Shown: positions 1 to 12,408 of the stretch, one piece after another
Layout: every line of letters begins with the position of its first letter
How positions within the stretch are numbered: position 1 is the first letter of the stretch
Origin: Acanthacorydalis orientalis
Taxonomy: Eukaryota; Arthropoda; Insecta; Megaloptera; Corydalidae
Direction of reading: 5' to 3'
DNA length: 64,000 nucleotides
Assembly: GCA_034766995.1 (NCBI GenBank)
Contig: CM068315.1
Location: forward strand, 51,928,162-51,992,161
The notes under the pieces: generated by a model
Seen by the model: the letters and a program-made list of their open reading frames with translations, nothing else
What the model was told of the DNA's origin: nothing
The model's database searches: none
Translations under genes and position numbers: made by a program

Positions 1-1
<1 letters not shown>

Positions 2-45
<44 letters not shown>
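2..45. repeat. (TA)n microsatellite at the window edge
   Basis: About 21 TA units; the array may extend beyond the left edge. Confidence 0.95.
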
Positions 46-48
<3 letters not shown>

Positions 49-123
49 CTTATTCATGATGTCTTTTTAATTGAACGTCAATTTGAAGTTCAAATCTCCC
101 GATAGATTTATTACTGGAAATTT

Positions 124-157
124 AATATCGTGTTTTTTCTCCACTAAACACGATATT
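124..157. other. Perfect 12-bp stem hairpin
   Basis: Arms at 124-135 (AATATCGTGTTT) and 146-157 (AAACACGATATT) are perfectly complementary with a 10-base loop. It lies in the divergent interval left of the candidate exon. No role is apparent. Confidence 0.5.
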
Positions 158-304
158 GAAATATAAACAGGATCAATAAAAACGTAATAAAAGGGCTTAA
201 GTTCTGGATAGGTATTCGCATGTGAGGTATTACAAGTAGCTGTCACTTTAATCAATTATTTGATATGAAGCGTTGAAAGGCCCTTCAAGGTGATTAATCG
301 TAGA

Positions 305-340
305 CACCTGACAGGTGTGATGTATAAACGTAGACAGGTG
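305..340. promoter_or_regulatory. Cluster of three CAGGTG/CACCTG E-boxes
   Basis: CACCTG (305-310) and CAGGTG (312-317) form a back-to-back palindrome one base apart; a third CAGGTG is at 335-340. The last two are in near-identical contexts beginning CGTAGACA. CAGGTG is a known high-affinity site for Snail/Zfh1-type zinc fingers and some bHLH dimers. A CRE-like TGACGTC at 362-368 overlaps the candidate start codon. Function is inferred from motif spacing only. Confidence 0.3.
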
Positions 341-360
341 CAGCTAGAACGGATGAGGCG

Positions 361-418
361 ATGACGTCGCGCAAACCTTTACTCGGTGTATTGGATGATA
401 TTGAATTTGTAAAGAAAG
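361..418 (+). CDS. Possible first coding exon with canonical splice donor, product unknown
   Basis: An ATG at 361 with G at -3 opens a 19-codon frame reading MTSRKPLLGVLDDIEFVKK, then runs into AAG|GTAAGAAG, a near-consensus 5' splice site (GT at 419-420). An in-frame TAG at 331-333 closes the frame upstream, so this would be the initiating exon, ending in phase 1. The segment is in a GC-richer pocket (about 240-430) unlike its surroundings. No family is recognised from 19 residues. Downstream exons were not found, so the gene would need a very long intron; a chance match is possible. Confidence 0.35.
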
Positions 419-490
419 GTAAGAAGATGGATACAACGTTTTTTTCACTCAGGGTATGAATGAATGAGTTTGTTTTATAATAAAAAAAAT

Positions 491-542
491 ATTATCAGAG
501 ATTTATCGATCAACGTTATAGTGTTTTGATAAACATTAATAA

Positions 543-595
<53 letters not shown>

Positions 596-611
596 TATAA
601 AATCTCTGATA
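491..611. repeat. (TA)n flanked by 13-bp inverted repeats
   Basis: TATCAGAGATTTA near 493-505 and (T)AAAATCTCTGATA near 598-611 are inverted around the (TA)n at 550-590. This may be a small foldback element or a microsatellite inside a duplicated arm. Confidence 0.5.
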
Positions 612-814
612 TGAATATACATAATAATTTAATTTGAAACACGTGACACAAGTAATTGCTTTCGGGGGTGTACTCGGCAGATTATTAATTGTGTATTAGA
701 AACAGCACTGATTTGTAATAGCAATGTAATCTAAAGGTTTAAATTAATTATGTCTATAATAAACGTTCGGTGTATAAGTATAGATTTATCTTTTTTCTCT
801 CATATTTCCTATAC

Positions 815-816
815 AA

Positions 817-870
<54 letters not shown>
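815..870. repeat. Compound (CA)n(TA)n microsatellite
   Basis: About 8 CA units pass directly into 20 TA units. Confidence 0.95.
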
Positions 871-872
<2 letters not shown>

Positions 873-1453
873 GTAATGTCAAATAAAAATGTCAATCTTC
901 TCTTTGGGTAAAATTGAGATATTAAGATGCTTTTATTTTTTCAATAAAAAACCGATTGTAAAATTTTTTAATATTCTAATTTCAATGAAACATACAATAT
1001 TTTGAGTGAGACCAAATACTTTTTCTGATTCAAGTCTATTAATTTTATATAAAGACGGTCAATTACTATTGAATATAAATACATTTTGCACTAAAAATGA
1101 AATAATTTTTAAAAAATTAAGAATGAACAATGAGAAGTTTTTATTTATTTTATACTGCAATATTTTAAAATACAATTCAGTCTTATAAATTATCTGAAAT
1201 TAGATTTTTTCTCAAATTTCGGAAAAAAAATATAATTATATTAGATATTAGTTTTCTAACATTATTGACTTTCTGAAATTATTTATGCTTTTTGTAAAAG
1301 AATATCTGTCACAATATAGATCTGACATTGTGGCTAAAATTAACTTTCACAAATTAATTATTTTTTCATCCCAGAAATCAGAAAAAAATTACCTGATCAA
1401 AAATATTCAATAAATTATTATTAATCATTTTTTATTGTTGATTATGCATATTT

Positions 1454-1534
1454 CGTTGGGAATGCAATTGTATAAGTACAGAAGAATCTAACCTTAGATT
1501 TTTCTGAATTATTAAATATTCCGATTTTTTGTAA
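1454..1534 (+). repeat. Direct repeat, copy A
   Basis: About 80 bp starting GTTGGGAATGCAATTGTATA and ending near CGATTTTTTGTA recurs at 1733-1813 with few differences, centre-to-centre distance about 280 bp. Copy A runs straight into a short (TA)n. Confidence 0.8.
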
Positions 1535-1555
1535 ATATATATATATATATATATA

Positions 1556-1723
1556 TTGTTTCTTCTAAAAAGAGATGAAAAAATAATAGTTGTGTAATTA
1601 TTAAGTGATGTAAAATACCTTATAAAAATTTCCAATTGTAGATTTCTTTAAAACAATAACATTGATTAGTAATTAATATTGAAGAAAACTGTTTAAATGA
1701 TACCTTTATATATTTCTATACTA
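1556..1723 (+). repeat. Inverted repeat, left arm
   Basis: From TTGTTTCTT through TATTTCTATACT this segment is about 80-85% identical (by eye) to the reverse complement of 3755-3923, including TAAAATACCTTATAAA and ATTTCTTTAAAACAATAACA. Both arms have (TA)n at the same edge (1535-1556 and 3921-3970), so the duplicated unit includes the microsatellite. Confidence 0.75.
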
Positions 1724-1732
1724 TATATTCTT

Positions 1733-1813
1733 TGTTGGGAATGCAATCGTATAAGTACAGAAGAATCTAACCTTAGAATTTTCTGAATTATTGAATATTC
1801 TTACTTTTTGTAC
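1733..1813 (+). repeat. Direct repeat, copy B
   Basis: Matches 1454-1534 (ATAAGTACAGAAGAATCTAA and flanks are identical). Between the copies lies the arm at 1556-1723 that has an inverted partner at 3755-3923, so the unit looks like a rearranged or foldback repeat of unknown family. Confidence 0.8.
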
Positions 1814-3222
1814 ATTTTTTTAACCAGAAAAAATGTTTGTGATTTCTGGAATAAAAAAAGAATTCGTTTATGAAAGATTACCTTTAATAACATGAAAATA
1901 TATTATGGAAAAAAAAACTATGGTATGATACAAAATCATGTAACTAATATTAATTTAGTTCTGAGTCAAGATGAAATAGTAATCATATACACCAGTCGAA
2001 AACATATTTTTGAATTAACATTAATTAAAACATTTCTTTTATAGCATATTACAATGTAAGACAACGTCTGGAGTAATATCAAGATTTGATTAAAAAAGTA
2101 ATAATATATTTATTGCAGATACGACAAAAAAAAACATAAACATAATTAAAGTGTTCTCTACGTAGAGTGTATCATAAACAAGTTGCTGCAATATGAGCTG
2201 TAAAGCGTAATGTAAGATTCAGCTTCGCTACTGTTAGGTTGCATTTACATTAACGTATCTGTAAATTTCTTTCACTGACGTATATTAAAAACGACTTTTA
2301 AGTTAACACCGTGCGCCAGAAACACGTCTGGTGCTTTCATCCATTATGATTATTGTTATATGTTTCTGGAAATTGTAAATACGCTCGAAAAAACAATACC
2401 AGTATCTTTTATTCGGTTGCATTGCGTTTTTTGAATATCCGAAACCTTTTAAATGAAATTAATTAAAATTTTACGCGTCCGCGGATACGAACCTTCGTTA
2501 AAACAAAGTAGAAACACTATGATCATACTTAGCAGGAAGTTAAAAATATATACACATTTCATTCCATCATCAATTTATGAAAGTGAGGAGAACGTGCTGT
2601 TTTCTTAATAATGCTAATAAATACAGTCGGAGAAGAAGTGCGCATGTTGAAACATCTTCAGAATTTAATTAATTTTCTGAGAAGATATTCAAAATGTACG
2701 CGCGTTGACATGGTCGCAGTAATTTGTTGAAAATGTTGATTATGGATTGGAATAAATTCAAGATATCGTTTTCCTATATTCGCTGTTTTGTTTTCAACAG
2801 TCAACTTATTTAATGAAAATTTTCACAAGTACATTGTTTAATGACTGAAAAATAATTAGAGAGAAATGTAAGGAAATTCGGATGATGTTAAAGACGTACT
2901 GATTCATCACATTGATGGAAATTTATACAACTGTATATAATATTTTCAGTTCACTAATGAATACGCATTTTTAAATATAATTCTTGACGTATATTTTATT
3001 TTCATTAAAAAGTGAATCTCGATAAGTATGAAATCTACAGAAATTATTCTTCATTCTAAACTGGCAGTAATTCATATTTATAATACTTTTCAACGAATAT
3101 ATATTTTCAATTAATTGAAGGAACAAATTGAAAGAATGGGAATTATTTTAATAGATAATAAAGTTAATATTAAAGAAATATGTAATTTTCTAAATAATAT
3201 ATTACAGTGCATGTATTGAGTG

Positions 3223-3224
<2 letters not shown>

Positions 3225-3261
<37 letters not shown>
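3225..3261. repeat. (TA)n microsatellite
   Basis: About 18 units; a second array of 16 units follows at 3371-3402. Confidence 0.95.
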
Positions 3262-3264
<3 letters not shown>

Positions 3265-3754
3265 GTTTTTGTATTTTTTAATGTTATTATTTTATTCTAA
3301 AATTTCAAATAGTTTTATCTTCATTATTGTTTCACAATTAAGAAATATTTTTTACTGTAAATAAAATACGTATATATATATATATATATATATACATATA
3401 TAGGTTTCAATATAAATATAAACATCATTTCAAAAATATTATCAAACCCATCTTTCCTTGCTTTACATTTTAATGTTTATTTTTTTAAAAGATTAAAAGT
3501 AAACATATGGTTGTTTATTTATAAAATATGACGTTTAATATCGTTCAACATTCGTTATTTCTGTTGATTTTCGTTAAGCACTCTGAAAAATATGAGACAA
3601 GTACTGAATTCGTAACGTAAAATATTTGTGGAAATTTGAGAATTGTAAAAAGTCTCTCATTTGAATATAAATTATATTTCGCGGTTGGTATTTTTTACGT
3701 CTTATAACACAGGTGTATATACGTGATTAGACATACAATTCTTTTTTTAAAAAA

Positions 3755-3923
3755 AGTATAGAAATAAATAAAGGTGTCATTTAAAAAAAATTCTTCAATA
3801 TTAACTACTGATCAATGTTATTGTTTTAAAGAAATCTAAAATTGGAAAAATTTATAAGGTATTTTATATCACTTAATAAATATATAACTATTATTTTTGG
3901 ACCTGTTTTTATAAGAAACAATA
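3755..3923 (-). repeat. Inverted repeat, right arm
   Basis: Reverse-complement partner of 1556-1723, about 2.0 kb away. No open frame or known transposon termini were recognised. A dispersed non-autonomous repeat is the simplest explanation. Confidence 0.75.
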
Positions 3924-3970
3924 TATATATATATATATACACACACATATATATATATACATACATATAT
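3921..3970. repeat. Compound (TA)n(CA)n(TA)n tract
   Basis: TA units interrupted by ACACACA and CATACATA; it borders the inverted-repeat arm at 3755-3923. Confidence 0.9.
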
Positions 3971-6016
3971 CCACAATGATACGTTATTGATTTTAGTACA
4001 ATGCAAAATTATTTGTTTACATGTAATAAAGGACTATCAAAAACATTTTTATTCTTATTTTTTGAAGTATATTCATTTATTTCTTATATTTATTTCGCAC
4101 CTCATTTATCAAATTTATTTTTTGACTTTTAATTTTTACCTAACGATTTAATATGCATTTAGAGTTCCAAGAACAAAACTTTTTCCACAGTGAATCAATA
4201 CTTTTCTCTAATTTGTTTTAAAATTAGCGATGACAAAACATTGCCCCAAAATGGATACTTTATCTATAGTATATTTTTATATATATATATATATATATAT
4301 AAAAAATACAAAGTGAAGAATGATGACAAAAAATATACTAAAACTAAATATATTATATTTCATTTTACCATACTTACAGATATTTTCATAAGGTTTGTCT
4401 ATTATAAAAAAGCAGACATAATTGTTGAAAAAATTTTCCGAGAACAAACATGATTGTTATCGTTACCTGAAACAAAGGAAAAATATATTAGAACTGTATT
4501 ATTGAATCTAATTTTGGAATATTTATCATAGAATAACATTTGATTCGAAGAAAATTCGGAGAAATAAAACAAAATCATAATGGTATAATGGCTGAAATCT
4601 GTCTACAGTATTGATTAAATTTCATTTTTATACAGTTATCAAATAATAAATCGATCTTATTAATGAATTTGTTAATCATTATAAATAACATTTATTTACA
4701 AATTATAACGATTTGATATTATAATTAATTTTTTATTATAATAAAAAACAATTAATATTGACAGCAATTCATTATTATTTTGTGTCGAAAGTGAAGATTT
4801 CCCTTAATCTTAAAGTTTTCACATTCAATTTGTATACAATTTTTATATAATAAACTTTACATATAAAAATATTTTTCGGTTCAACAAGACAGTATAGATA
4901 TTATTTTATAATCTAAAAACAATAATAAAATCACAAATATAAAAAAATATATAATAAAAATAAAATGAAACAAAAATAAATAATAAAATTAATTATGGCT
5001 TAGACTTTCATACTCTTTTTGAAAAACTAATATTTTCATATCGATACAATTAAATTTTGTTTCACATAAAACGTTTCTTTAAAATAAACATTCTGATACG
5101 CAATTCTGATATAAAAAACGTTCACATTAAGGAAAGGGATGATATTATTTTTTGTCTATATGAATATAAATAAATGATGTTCTTATTATAAAAAAAAATA
5201 TTCATTTTATCCTCGCAAATTTATATAAAATAACATACTTAAATAACTAACTTGAAAATTTTGTTAAAAACATTCAAAATTTGACTACATTTATATATAA
5301 AATATGATTTTTTGTTTTACAGTTTTATCAATTTACTTATGAAATGTAAAACAGGTCGAAGTTGTAACAGCGATTATGCGTACATCTCTTTGTTCTTTGT
5401 AGTTATAATTAAATTGCATTTATTTTAATACAATATTTTTTTACCGATCAATGTATATTTTAACTTTATGAATAACTTACCTATATTGACCTGATATGAA
5501 AAATATATTTACTAATAGCATTCCGGATATTAATGTAAAACTAGTATTAAAATTCAACTATTAGTAAAATAAAAAACGTTTATTTACATCCATTTAAAAT
5601 AATGTATCATTAATTTTATACACGATCAATCAATTCATCAAACACTTTTTATTGATAAACAATACATTAGTTATAGAACACAATTATAGGATTTGTAAAT
5701 TTGTTATAATTATTTAACTTTGACATTACAAGTTGCGGAACGTACTCCTTTGAACTCTTTGTATGAAAACGATATGTTCTGTAGAAATTACTATGTTCAA
5801 TTTAACTTTACCTGAACCGGATAAATATAGCGTACAATCCAATTAAATTTTGATTAGTGGAAATTAGTTTTCACTAAACAATTATGGAATTGTTGCTGAA
5901 TACAAGTTTAATTCTTGTTACCGAAACAAAATAAAGTACAGTAACTAAAATAACTGCAAAACGCTCAATTAGAATTGCTAAATTATTATATTTTCTTGTA
6001 AAAATATAAAATCTGC

Positions 6017-6052
6017 TATATATATATATATAATATATATATATATATATAA
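6017..6052. repeat. (TA)n microsatellite with one phase break
   Basis: Two TA runs joined by TAATAT. Confidence 0.9.
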
Positions 6053-7122
6053 TAGAGTTTATATTTTTATTTTTTTGGAATAAAAAAGTCAGGAAGAACG
6101 AAAATATATTTCATATTATTTTCTGTATATGAATTATTTCTAGATATTAATTTGTTCCAGACGATTTAAGTACATTTATTGCATTTAATAAGAAATGTAT
6201 ATAAATGAGCTAATTGGCATCACTTTTGATATTTTAATAAAATTAAATTTATTTTCTAATGTCGCCATGTATTATTATCCTTAATTGCTTTGATGTTTTA
6301 AATAAGCTGCCGCAATTATATGATAAAGCCATTCAATTATACAATATTTATAAAAGTGAAGACATTTGCAGAGAAATTTATATGTTGTTCCGATTATATA
6401 ATTAATTATTTTGAAGTAATTAGAATTCAATAAAATTAATATTTATAGTATTTGATCGAATAGTTTTGTATCGAATATATTTGTATGATTTTACTTTTTT
6501 ATGCAAAATTTATCTCAAAAATGTGAATAGAGTCCTCTTACGAGAATGGATTGTCCCCATTCTGAATACAACTATAGGTATTTTTTACATGCAAAGAGTT
6601 TTTAGGTTATTGATTTTATACACGTTATTCAAGAGTCCATTGGAAAGAATAACGACTTTAAAGTGTTACATCGAAAGCTGAAAGAGTGGTGCGAGTATAT
6701 TTTGGAGACTGAGTGACAGTGACATGTTCGGATTATAGGATAATGCACGTTCGTCGTGAAAACACAGCGCTCTCCCCTATTTAGTTTGTTATCGTATCCA
6801 AGCTTCAATGATGCAGGGTAATTGGCTTTTCAAAGACACCTAGGGACACAAGTAAATCAATATACCTCACGAATCATTTTAACTTTGAAATATTAAATTC
6901 ATCAATGGTATCATTCTTAATGAAATATTTTTTTTATACTTGAATTTTACTTTTTCTTTTCAATTTTTTTCATGATTAATGTCTTGGTGTCTTTAAAACG
7001 TATCAAGTTAGAAAATCTTGATTGGAATAGAATTAAGTATTATTTGTGTTTTCTAAAGAACTGATGAAGTTGCTTTAAAAATATTTAAAATTAAGTATGA
7101 GTATCGATAATATTTTTTACAT

Positions 7123-7130
<8 letters not shown>

Positions 7131-7206
<76 letters not shown>
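7131..7206. repeat. Long (TA)n microsatellite
   Basis: About 38 units, preceded by a short (CATA)n; another array of about 20 units is at 7418-7458. Confidence 0.95.
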
Positions 7207-7209
<3 letters not shown>

Positions 7210-7414
7210 AATGAGTGTGTAACTAGGTGAAAGTTTATTGATTACTGACATTGATATTTGAAATATTTACTTTCAAATATAAAAATAAACTCGACTGGGT
7301 ACGTATTATATACAATCTAAAATATATTGATTTTATAAGCTCTTATTCTAGAAATATTTTAATGCTTATTAGACATTATTTTATATTGTATTCAGTATAA
7401 ACAATATTCTTCTT

Positions 7415-7460
<46 letters not shown>

Positions 7461-7675
7461 TTAATAAATTAAACATAATTTTATTAAGTGAATAAAATTT
7501 TTAGATTAGATAAATTGTGTTTATAATTAAATAGAACATAAAATATAAGTTGTATTATTTATATAATTTTTATTTGAAAAAGTGAATAACAATTTAATCG
7601 AAGTAATGTATTAAGCTGGTAAAAAATAATTACGGTTTATGAACTTAAAATTCATATATATATATTTCTTTTTTT

Positions 7676-8077
7676 TTGACTTTATTAGCTGTTTTATGTG
7701 CTCCAGAACTGTTGGATGAATAACGCCTAAATTTTGTACAAGCTCTCGAATTGTTGTGTGTAGTTCTGATACAACTAACGATTTCAGTTGGTCGTTATGA
7801 ACTGAAAAAGGACGCTCGCGACCTTCTTTATCTACAAAGCTTTTGACCCTAGAACGAAAATTTTGAAACCACTATTGCACCGTACGTTTCTTAACAGTAT
7901 CCACACCAAAAGCATCGTTTCGATTACGAACTCAAATGCTATTATTTGATTCTTTTCCATCTTTAACTTAACAGCCCAATTTGAAGCAAAATTAATAATA
8001 AAACCAAAATCGATGTTACCAGAATACAGGCACTTTAAATTTATATTAACATGAACACGATGAGATGATATTTTCAT
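7676..8077 (-). pseudogene. N-terminal third of a mariner transposase, broken
   Basis: Reading from 7960 the start MEKNQIIAFEF matches the opening of cecropia-type mariner transposases (an M-x-K-x-QI block). After a frameshift come RNDAFGVDTVKKRTVQ, a stop, then WFQNFRS and the linker VDKEGRERPFSVHNDQLKSL, ending with HTTIREL and HPTVLEHIKQL. These are the two helix-turn-helix motifs and the GRP-type linker of the family. An open frame extends upstream to an ATG at 8077, but that part is leader conserved between copies rather than enzyme. No catalytic residues remain. Confidence 0.75.
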
Positions 8078-8145
8078 TGAAAAAAATTAAGGTTAGAATT
8101 CAAAAAATAAAAACCGTGATTATTTTCCTAACAACATAATAATAA
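7676..8145 (-). mobile_element. 5'-terminal mariner fragment (copy 1)
   Basis: On the minus strand the left terminus (TTGTTAGGAAAATAATCACG at about 8115-8134) resembles the mariner terminus of the Hsmar1/cecropia-type group (GTTGGTGCAAAAGTAATTGC), followed by a leader and a decayed transposase N-terminus. Homology stops at about 7676, so roughly two thirds of the element including the catalytic domain and right end is missing. A second copy at 11867-11985 shares this terminus, the leader and about 28 bp of flank outside the element. Confidence 0.75.
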
Positions 8146-8199
8146 TATTACTTAGATTAAATTAATCTGAATAGTATAATAATATTTTAATATATATAA

Positions 8200-8310
<111 letters not shown>

Positions 8311-9984
8311 CTTAATGTTTTTGAGTTTATTTATTAAATTCGTTAATTATTTCATAATGTTTAATTTATCAAAATTGAAAATTATTAAAATTAAAATAAA
8401 TATATAATTCCGGAGAATTATTAAAATCCGAAAACTAGATTGATGATATTGAGGTGCTAAATAAAATATTCATGAAATAAGTGTAGAACAAAACAGCGAA
8501 TCGATTAATAATTAGATTATATTACATATTTTTAAAGCGATTAATGTTCGTACGTGATCGAAATTTTCCAACATTTTCATCGGTTGCAATTTATGTTGGT
8601 AAAAGTGATTGAAGTGTAACGCCCCTATATCAATCAATTGTGTCAATCAATTAAATGTAATGAAATTTTTTAACATTCTTCAGTGAACACCAAAACGAAG
8701 AACGTTCGGACCTACTATACCGTAAATTCGTTCCAATATAAAAAAAATGTATACTTTACATTCGATAGAAACGTACAGTTAATATTATTATTTCTTTTTT
8801 ATAATTATCACCAACATAATTTTTGAACTACGAAAAATATTTAGGTATATTAGATACTTATTTAAAAATGACCGATCTTTTAATGAAATATCAAACTATC
8901 TAGTTTTCTTCTAGAAATTAACTTCATTCATCAATTAATTTACTATACTTACATCAACTAAAGTGAATTTATTTCGACTTGTAAAAATCTGAATTTCTAC
9001 AGGTAATGAACGGCGAAGAAGGTTCTAATTATGACTGAATTTTAAGAAACATTCAGAAAATATAATTTATGTTTTGCAAGACTGTCTTATTACAATTGAA
9101 TTCAATGCAGAGGAAAAGAAATCTGTAGTCGTTTTAATACAATCGAAATGCAACCAAATTCATAAAATAAAAAATCAGCCATATGAATAAAATATCCAAT
9201 ATGTTATTTTAAAATAAATATAGTAATACATTTCTTGAAATTTAGACTTCAAATTAGACTTGTATTTTTAATAAAAACGTTTAAGAATAATTTTGAGGAC
9301 AGGGTTAAAAAATAAGTTAAATTCTTGTTCCTTGCAAGTCTATTGTTAGTTGATATACAAACATTTTTATTAATAATAACTTAAATTCGATGCAGTAAAA
9401 TATAAATATAAAAAACAGAAATAAAATCAATAAATATTTAAATAAATGTTTAATACATTCATAACTCGAATAAAGCAATTACAGTCGAATATTTTGTGAA
9501 ACAAATTTAAAATTTTTATGATTATTAGTCACTACTAATAACATTTTAAATTACAAACAATAAAAAAAACAATTAAAAAACTCTGAAGAATATATATATA
9601 TATATATATTTTAAAAAAATAATATATTTTAAAAGTATTTTTTAAAAAAATAACCTTTTCAAAATATTTTTAAAATATAAATATCGAAGTAATAAAAATT
9701 ATGGTATTTTTAATTCATATAAAATTTAAAAATAAATTATTCTGCATTTTACATATCTTCATAAATTCTAATGAAAAAGAATTTATAAAATAAGAAGATA
9801 AAATCGATAAAAATGCTGTTTTATAAAGAAGATCATTAAAAAATTTACTGTCAGATAAGCATGAAAATAGTTTTAATAACATTGAATGAAATTAGAGTGA
9901 CTTATTTCGAGTTCTACAGTTCAGTATTTTTTTAAATTTATAACAAGTACTTTGAATTTAAAAAGAAATAGTTAATAGAAATGT

Positions 9985-9987
<3 letters not shown>

Positions 9988-10032
<45 letters not shown>
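9988..10032. repeat. (TA)n microsatellite
   Basis: About 22 units ending in CACATATGTGTGTG; a 10-unit array lies at 9590-9609. Confidence 0.95.
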
Positions 10033-10039
<7 letters not shown>

Positions 10040-10290
10040 GTGTGTGCTAGTGAATATGCTCATTCTATGGCAATAATTTAATCTTATAATACAATAATTG
10101 TCATGTGTAATTTATTTCTCATTAAGACAAACAAAATTTGACGGTGAATTATATAAATATAAACAGTATCTCACGTACGAGTTTTAGTCTTCACCTGATA
10201 CAGTTTCACCTGTCCATGCCAGTCCTTTCATTTTCAACTTGAGCAATTCAGGCAAATTTAGAGACAACATGTGCTCACGACGTGCGAGAA

Positions 10291-10362
10291 ATGGCTGACA
10301 GAACCATTTCTACCCTAAAGTGTACACTCGACGTTGAAATTCGTTTCAAAGCGAGTAAATAA
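10291..10362 (+). CDS. 23-codon micro-ORF in a GC-richer pocket
   Basis: An ATG in good context (GAAATGG) opens MADRTISTLKCTLDVEIRFK then ASK and stop. A plausible splice acceptor (pyrimidine-rich tract ending CAATTCAG at about 10248) lies upstream, and GTAAAT near the end could be a weak donor. Balanced composition is the only evidence for coding; it may be a small exon, a uORF or chance. Confidence 0.18.
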   Translation: MADRTISTLKCTLDVEIRFKASK

Positions 10363-11759
10363 AAAAAAATCTGTCGAGAAGAAAAATAAAAATGAATACG
10401 AACGTTTTTTTCGGGAGAAAAATAAATTAGTTTGAACGTACAGTGAAAACAAATAGTTTTTTGCTGTGCATGTCGTTTTATAATTCATTTAGTGTTAAGT
10501 AGTAAAATTTTAACACATTTCAGTTACTGTTGTTTGAAGTATAATTGCGAAATAAAAAAAAATGTAAAATGAAGTGACAGTTTCTTTATTTTTATTTCAC
10601 TCTCACTCGATTTTTACCGCACAGAAAAGATTTTTTTTAACACAAAAATGAAATAAATATTACGAGTTCATTTTTATACGTTTTCAGTAAAAGTTTATTT
10701 TATATAATACAAATTATTATTAGTAATAAAATAAAGTAAATCAGAAATTTTAAATTTGTTTAAAAGAAGAATATTTTTATATATGTATGTAGGTAGAATA
10801 TTTTAAACTTAAAATTGTTTTATGATATAAACTCTATATCATGAATATTAAAAATAATATAAAAATGAAACTGCGGTAACAAAGTGCAGTATATAAAAGC
10901 ATATTCTAAAAAAAAAATACAAACTCTCTAAAGTCGAACGTTTTCATATCACAGAACTAAGTATATATTCTGGCAAATCCACGTACACATCTATTTTTCA
11001 TACATAATTTTGAATCTCACTCGTCTCGAACACGATTTCATTTTGACACCATTTCTTATTCTGGTAACGCAAGAATTTCTTTTTCCCCATATTTGAAGCT
11101 TGAACATTGAAGCGGCGTGTCTGTTTGTTCTCTTATTGTGACTTTTGATTGACGATATATTTAAAGTCTTAAATTTTTCTATATAGTAAAAACGTGAATG
11201 AAAATTTTTATGTTGCATATAGATACGGTGATATGTTTGATTATGAATTTTTAATATTAAAATGTTAAACACAGACGATGATACAATATGAATAAATGCT
11301 TAATTGAAAAATATTTTTGTTCGCTTATACCTTTATTCATTTATATTTTGATAGAAGGTATCCCTTACAAAATTTCTAATACATGTTATAAGAAAACATT
11401 ATATATTCTAAATTTAATATGGTTTCTCGGATTTTCTTCAAATTATTAGCAATAGAAAGAAAACTAATCAATGTAATGAAAATTAAATTCGACGTTATAT
11501 TCCATATTACCGTACAAAGTTTTATAATTAAACATAAAACTTCAACAAAGGCTAAAACAAATTACATGTATATTTAAATTTATGTAGAATTAATATTTAA
11601 TAGAGAAATTTATAAATCAGTTTATATTATAAGATATTATTACTAATAAATAATGAACAAATAAATGATTCTATATTCTTTAGATCTCTATTTTTAGAAA
11701 TCTTTTAAATGGAAATAAACTTCTTTTATTTTTTTTTATTGTAATATTTGTATTGAACA

Positions 11760-11775
11760 ATATATATATATATAC

Positions 11776-11835
<60 letters not shown>
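11760..11835. repeat. (TA)n with internal (CATA)n
   Basis: TA units around four CATA units; ends about 30 bp before mariner copy 2. Confidence 0.95.
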
Positions 11836-11838
<3 letters not shown>

Positions 11839-11866
11839 CATTAATTTAATCTAAGTAATATTATTA

Positions 11867-11985
11867 TTATCTTGGTAGGAAAATAATCACGGTTTTTATT
11901 TTTTTAATTCAAGGTTTAATTTTTCCAATGAAAATGTCACCTCATCGTGTTCATGTTAATATTAATTTAAAGTGCATCGATTTCA
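11867..11985 (+). mobile_element. Short 5'-terminal mariner fragment (copy 2)
   Basis: The terminus TTGGTAGGAAAATAATCACG and the leader through CATCTCATCGTG-like and TTAATATTAATTTAAAGTGC segments match copy 1 in opposite orientation, with a deletion of about 15 bp near the right edge. It is only about 120 bp long and lacks transposase. A (TA)n array (11760-11835) lies just upstream. Confidence 0.7.
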
Positions 11986-12359
11986 TATACGCTAGAGAAG
12001 AAAGAAAACTTTTTTATATAAATATAAAATAAATAGGTTTCTAAATAATGTAATCTTCGTATATATTTGGTTTTAAATGAAAAATTTATTGACAATTCAA
12101 ATTATTATATGTTTTTATATCAATGAAGCAAAATGCGTTTTTGGTGTTAATATGTATTAAAATGCTGGACTTTGATGGAATAAAATACATTGTAAAATTG
12201 TTTTTACTGAAAGCGATTTCGTATCTCTAAAATGCTTTACTTAATGTACAAACATCGAATTAGTGAAAATCAGAATACAAATAATGCACATTTTAAACAT
12301 TGTATGAAACGAATAAACGTTACATACAACATGAAAGGTATTTAAGCAGATGCAATTTA

Positions 12360-12363
<4 letters not shown>

Positions 12364-12404
<41 letters not shown>
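12364..12404. repeat. (TA)n microsatellite
   Basis: About 20 units. Shorter arrays follow at 12664-12687, 12967-12999 and 13760-13795. Confidence 0.95.

Positions 12405-12408
<4 letters not shown>

Larger units (their letters stand above)
419..7675. other. Gene-poor AT-rich DNA
   Basis: Apart from the (TA)n arrays and the 1.45-3.9 kb repeat cluster, I see no gene. A slightly GC-richer pocket at 6,520-6,850 (AGCGCTCTCCCC, CAAAGACACCTAGGGACAC) is unrecognised. Open frames here are short and dominated by Ile, Lys, Asn and Tyr. Confidence 0.6.

Noticed and set aside
67..255. 62-codon minus ORF left of the candidate exon
   Set aside because: Somewhat balanced composition but no family match, and it overlaps a simple hairpin; evidence too thin to call a gene.
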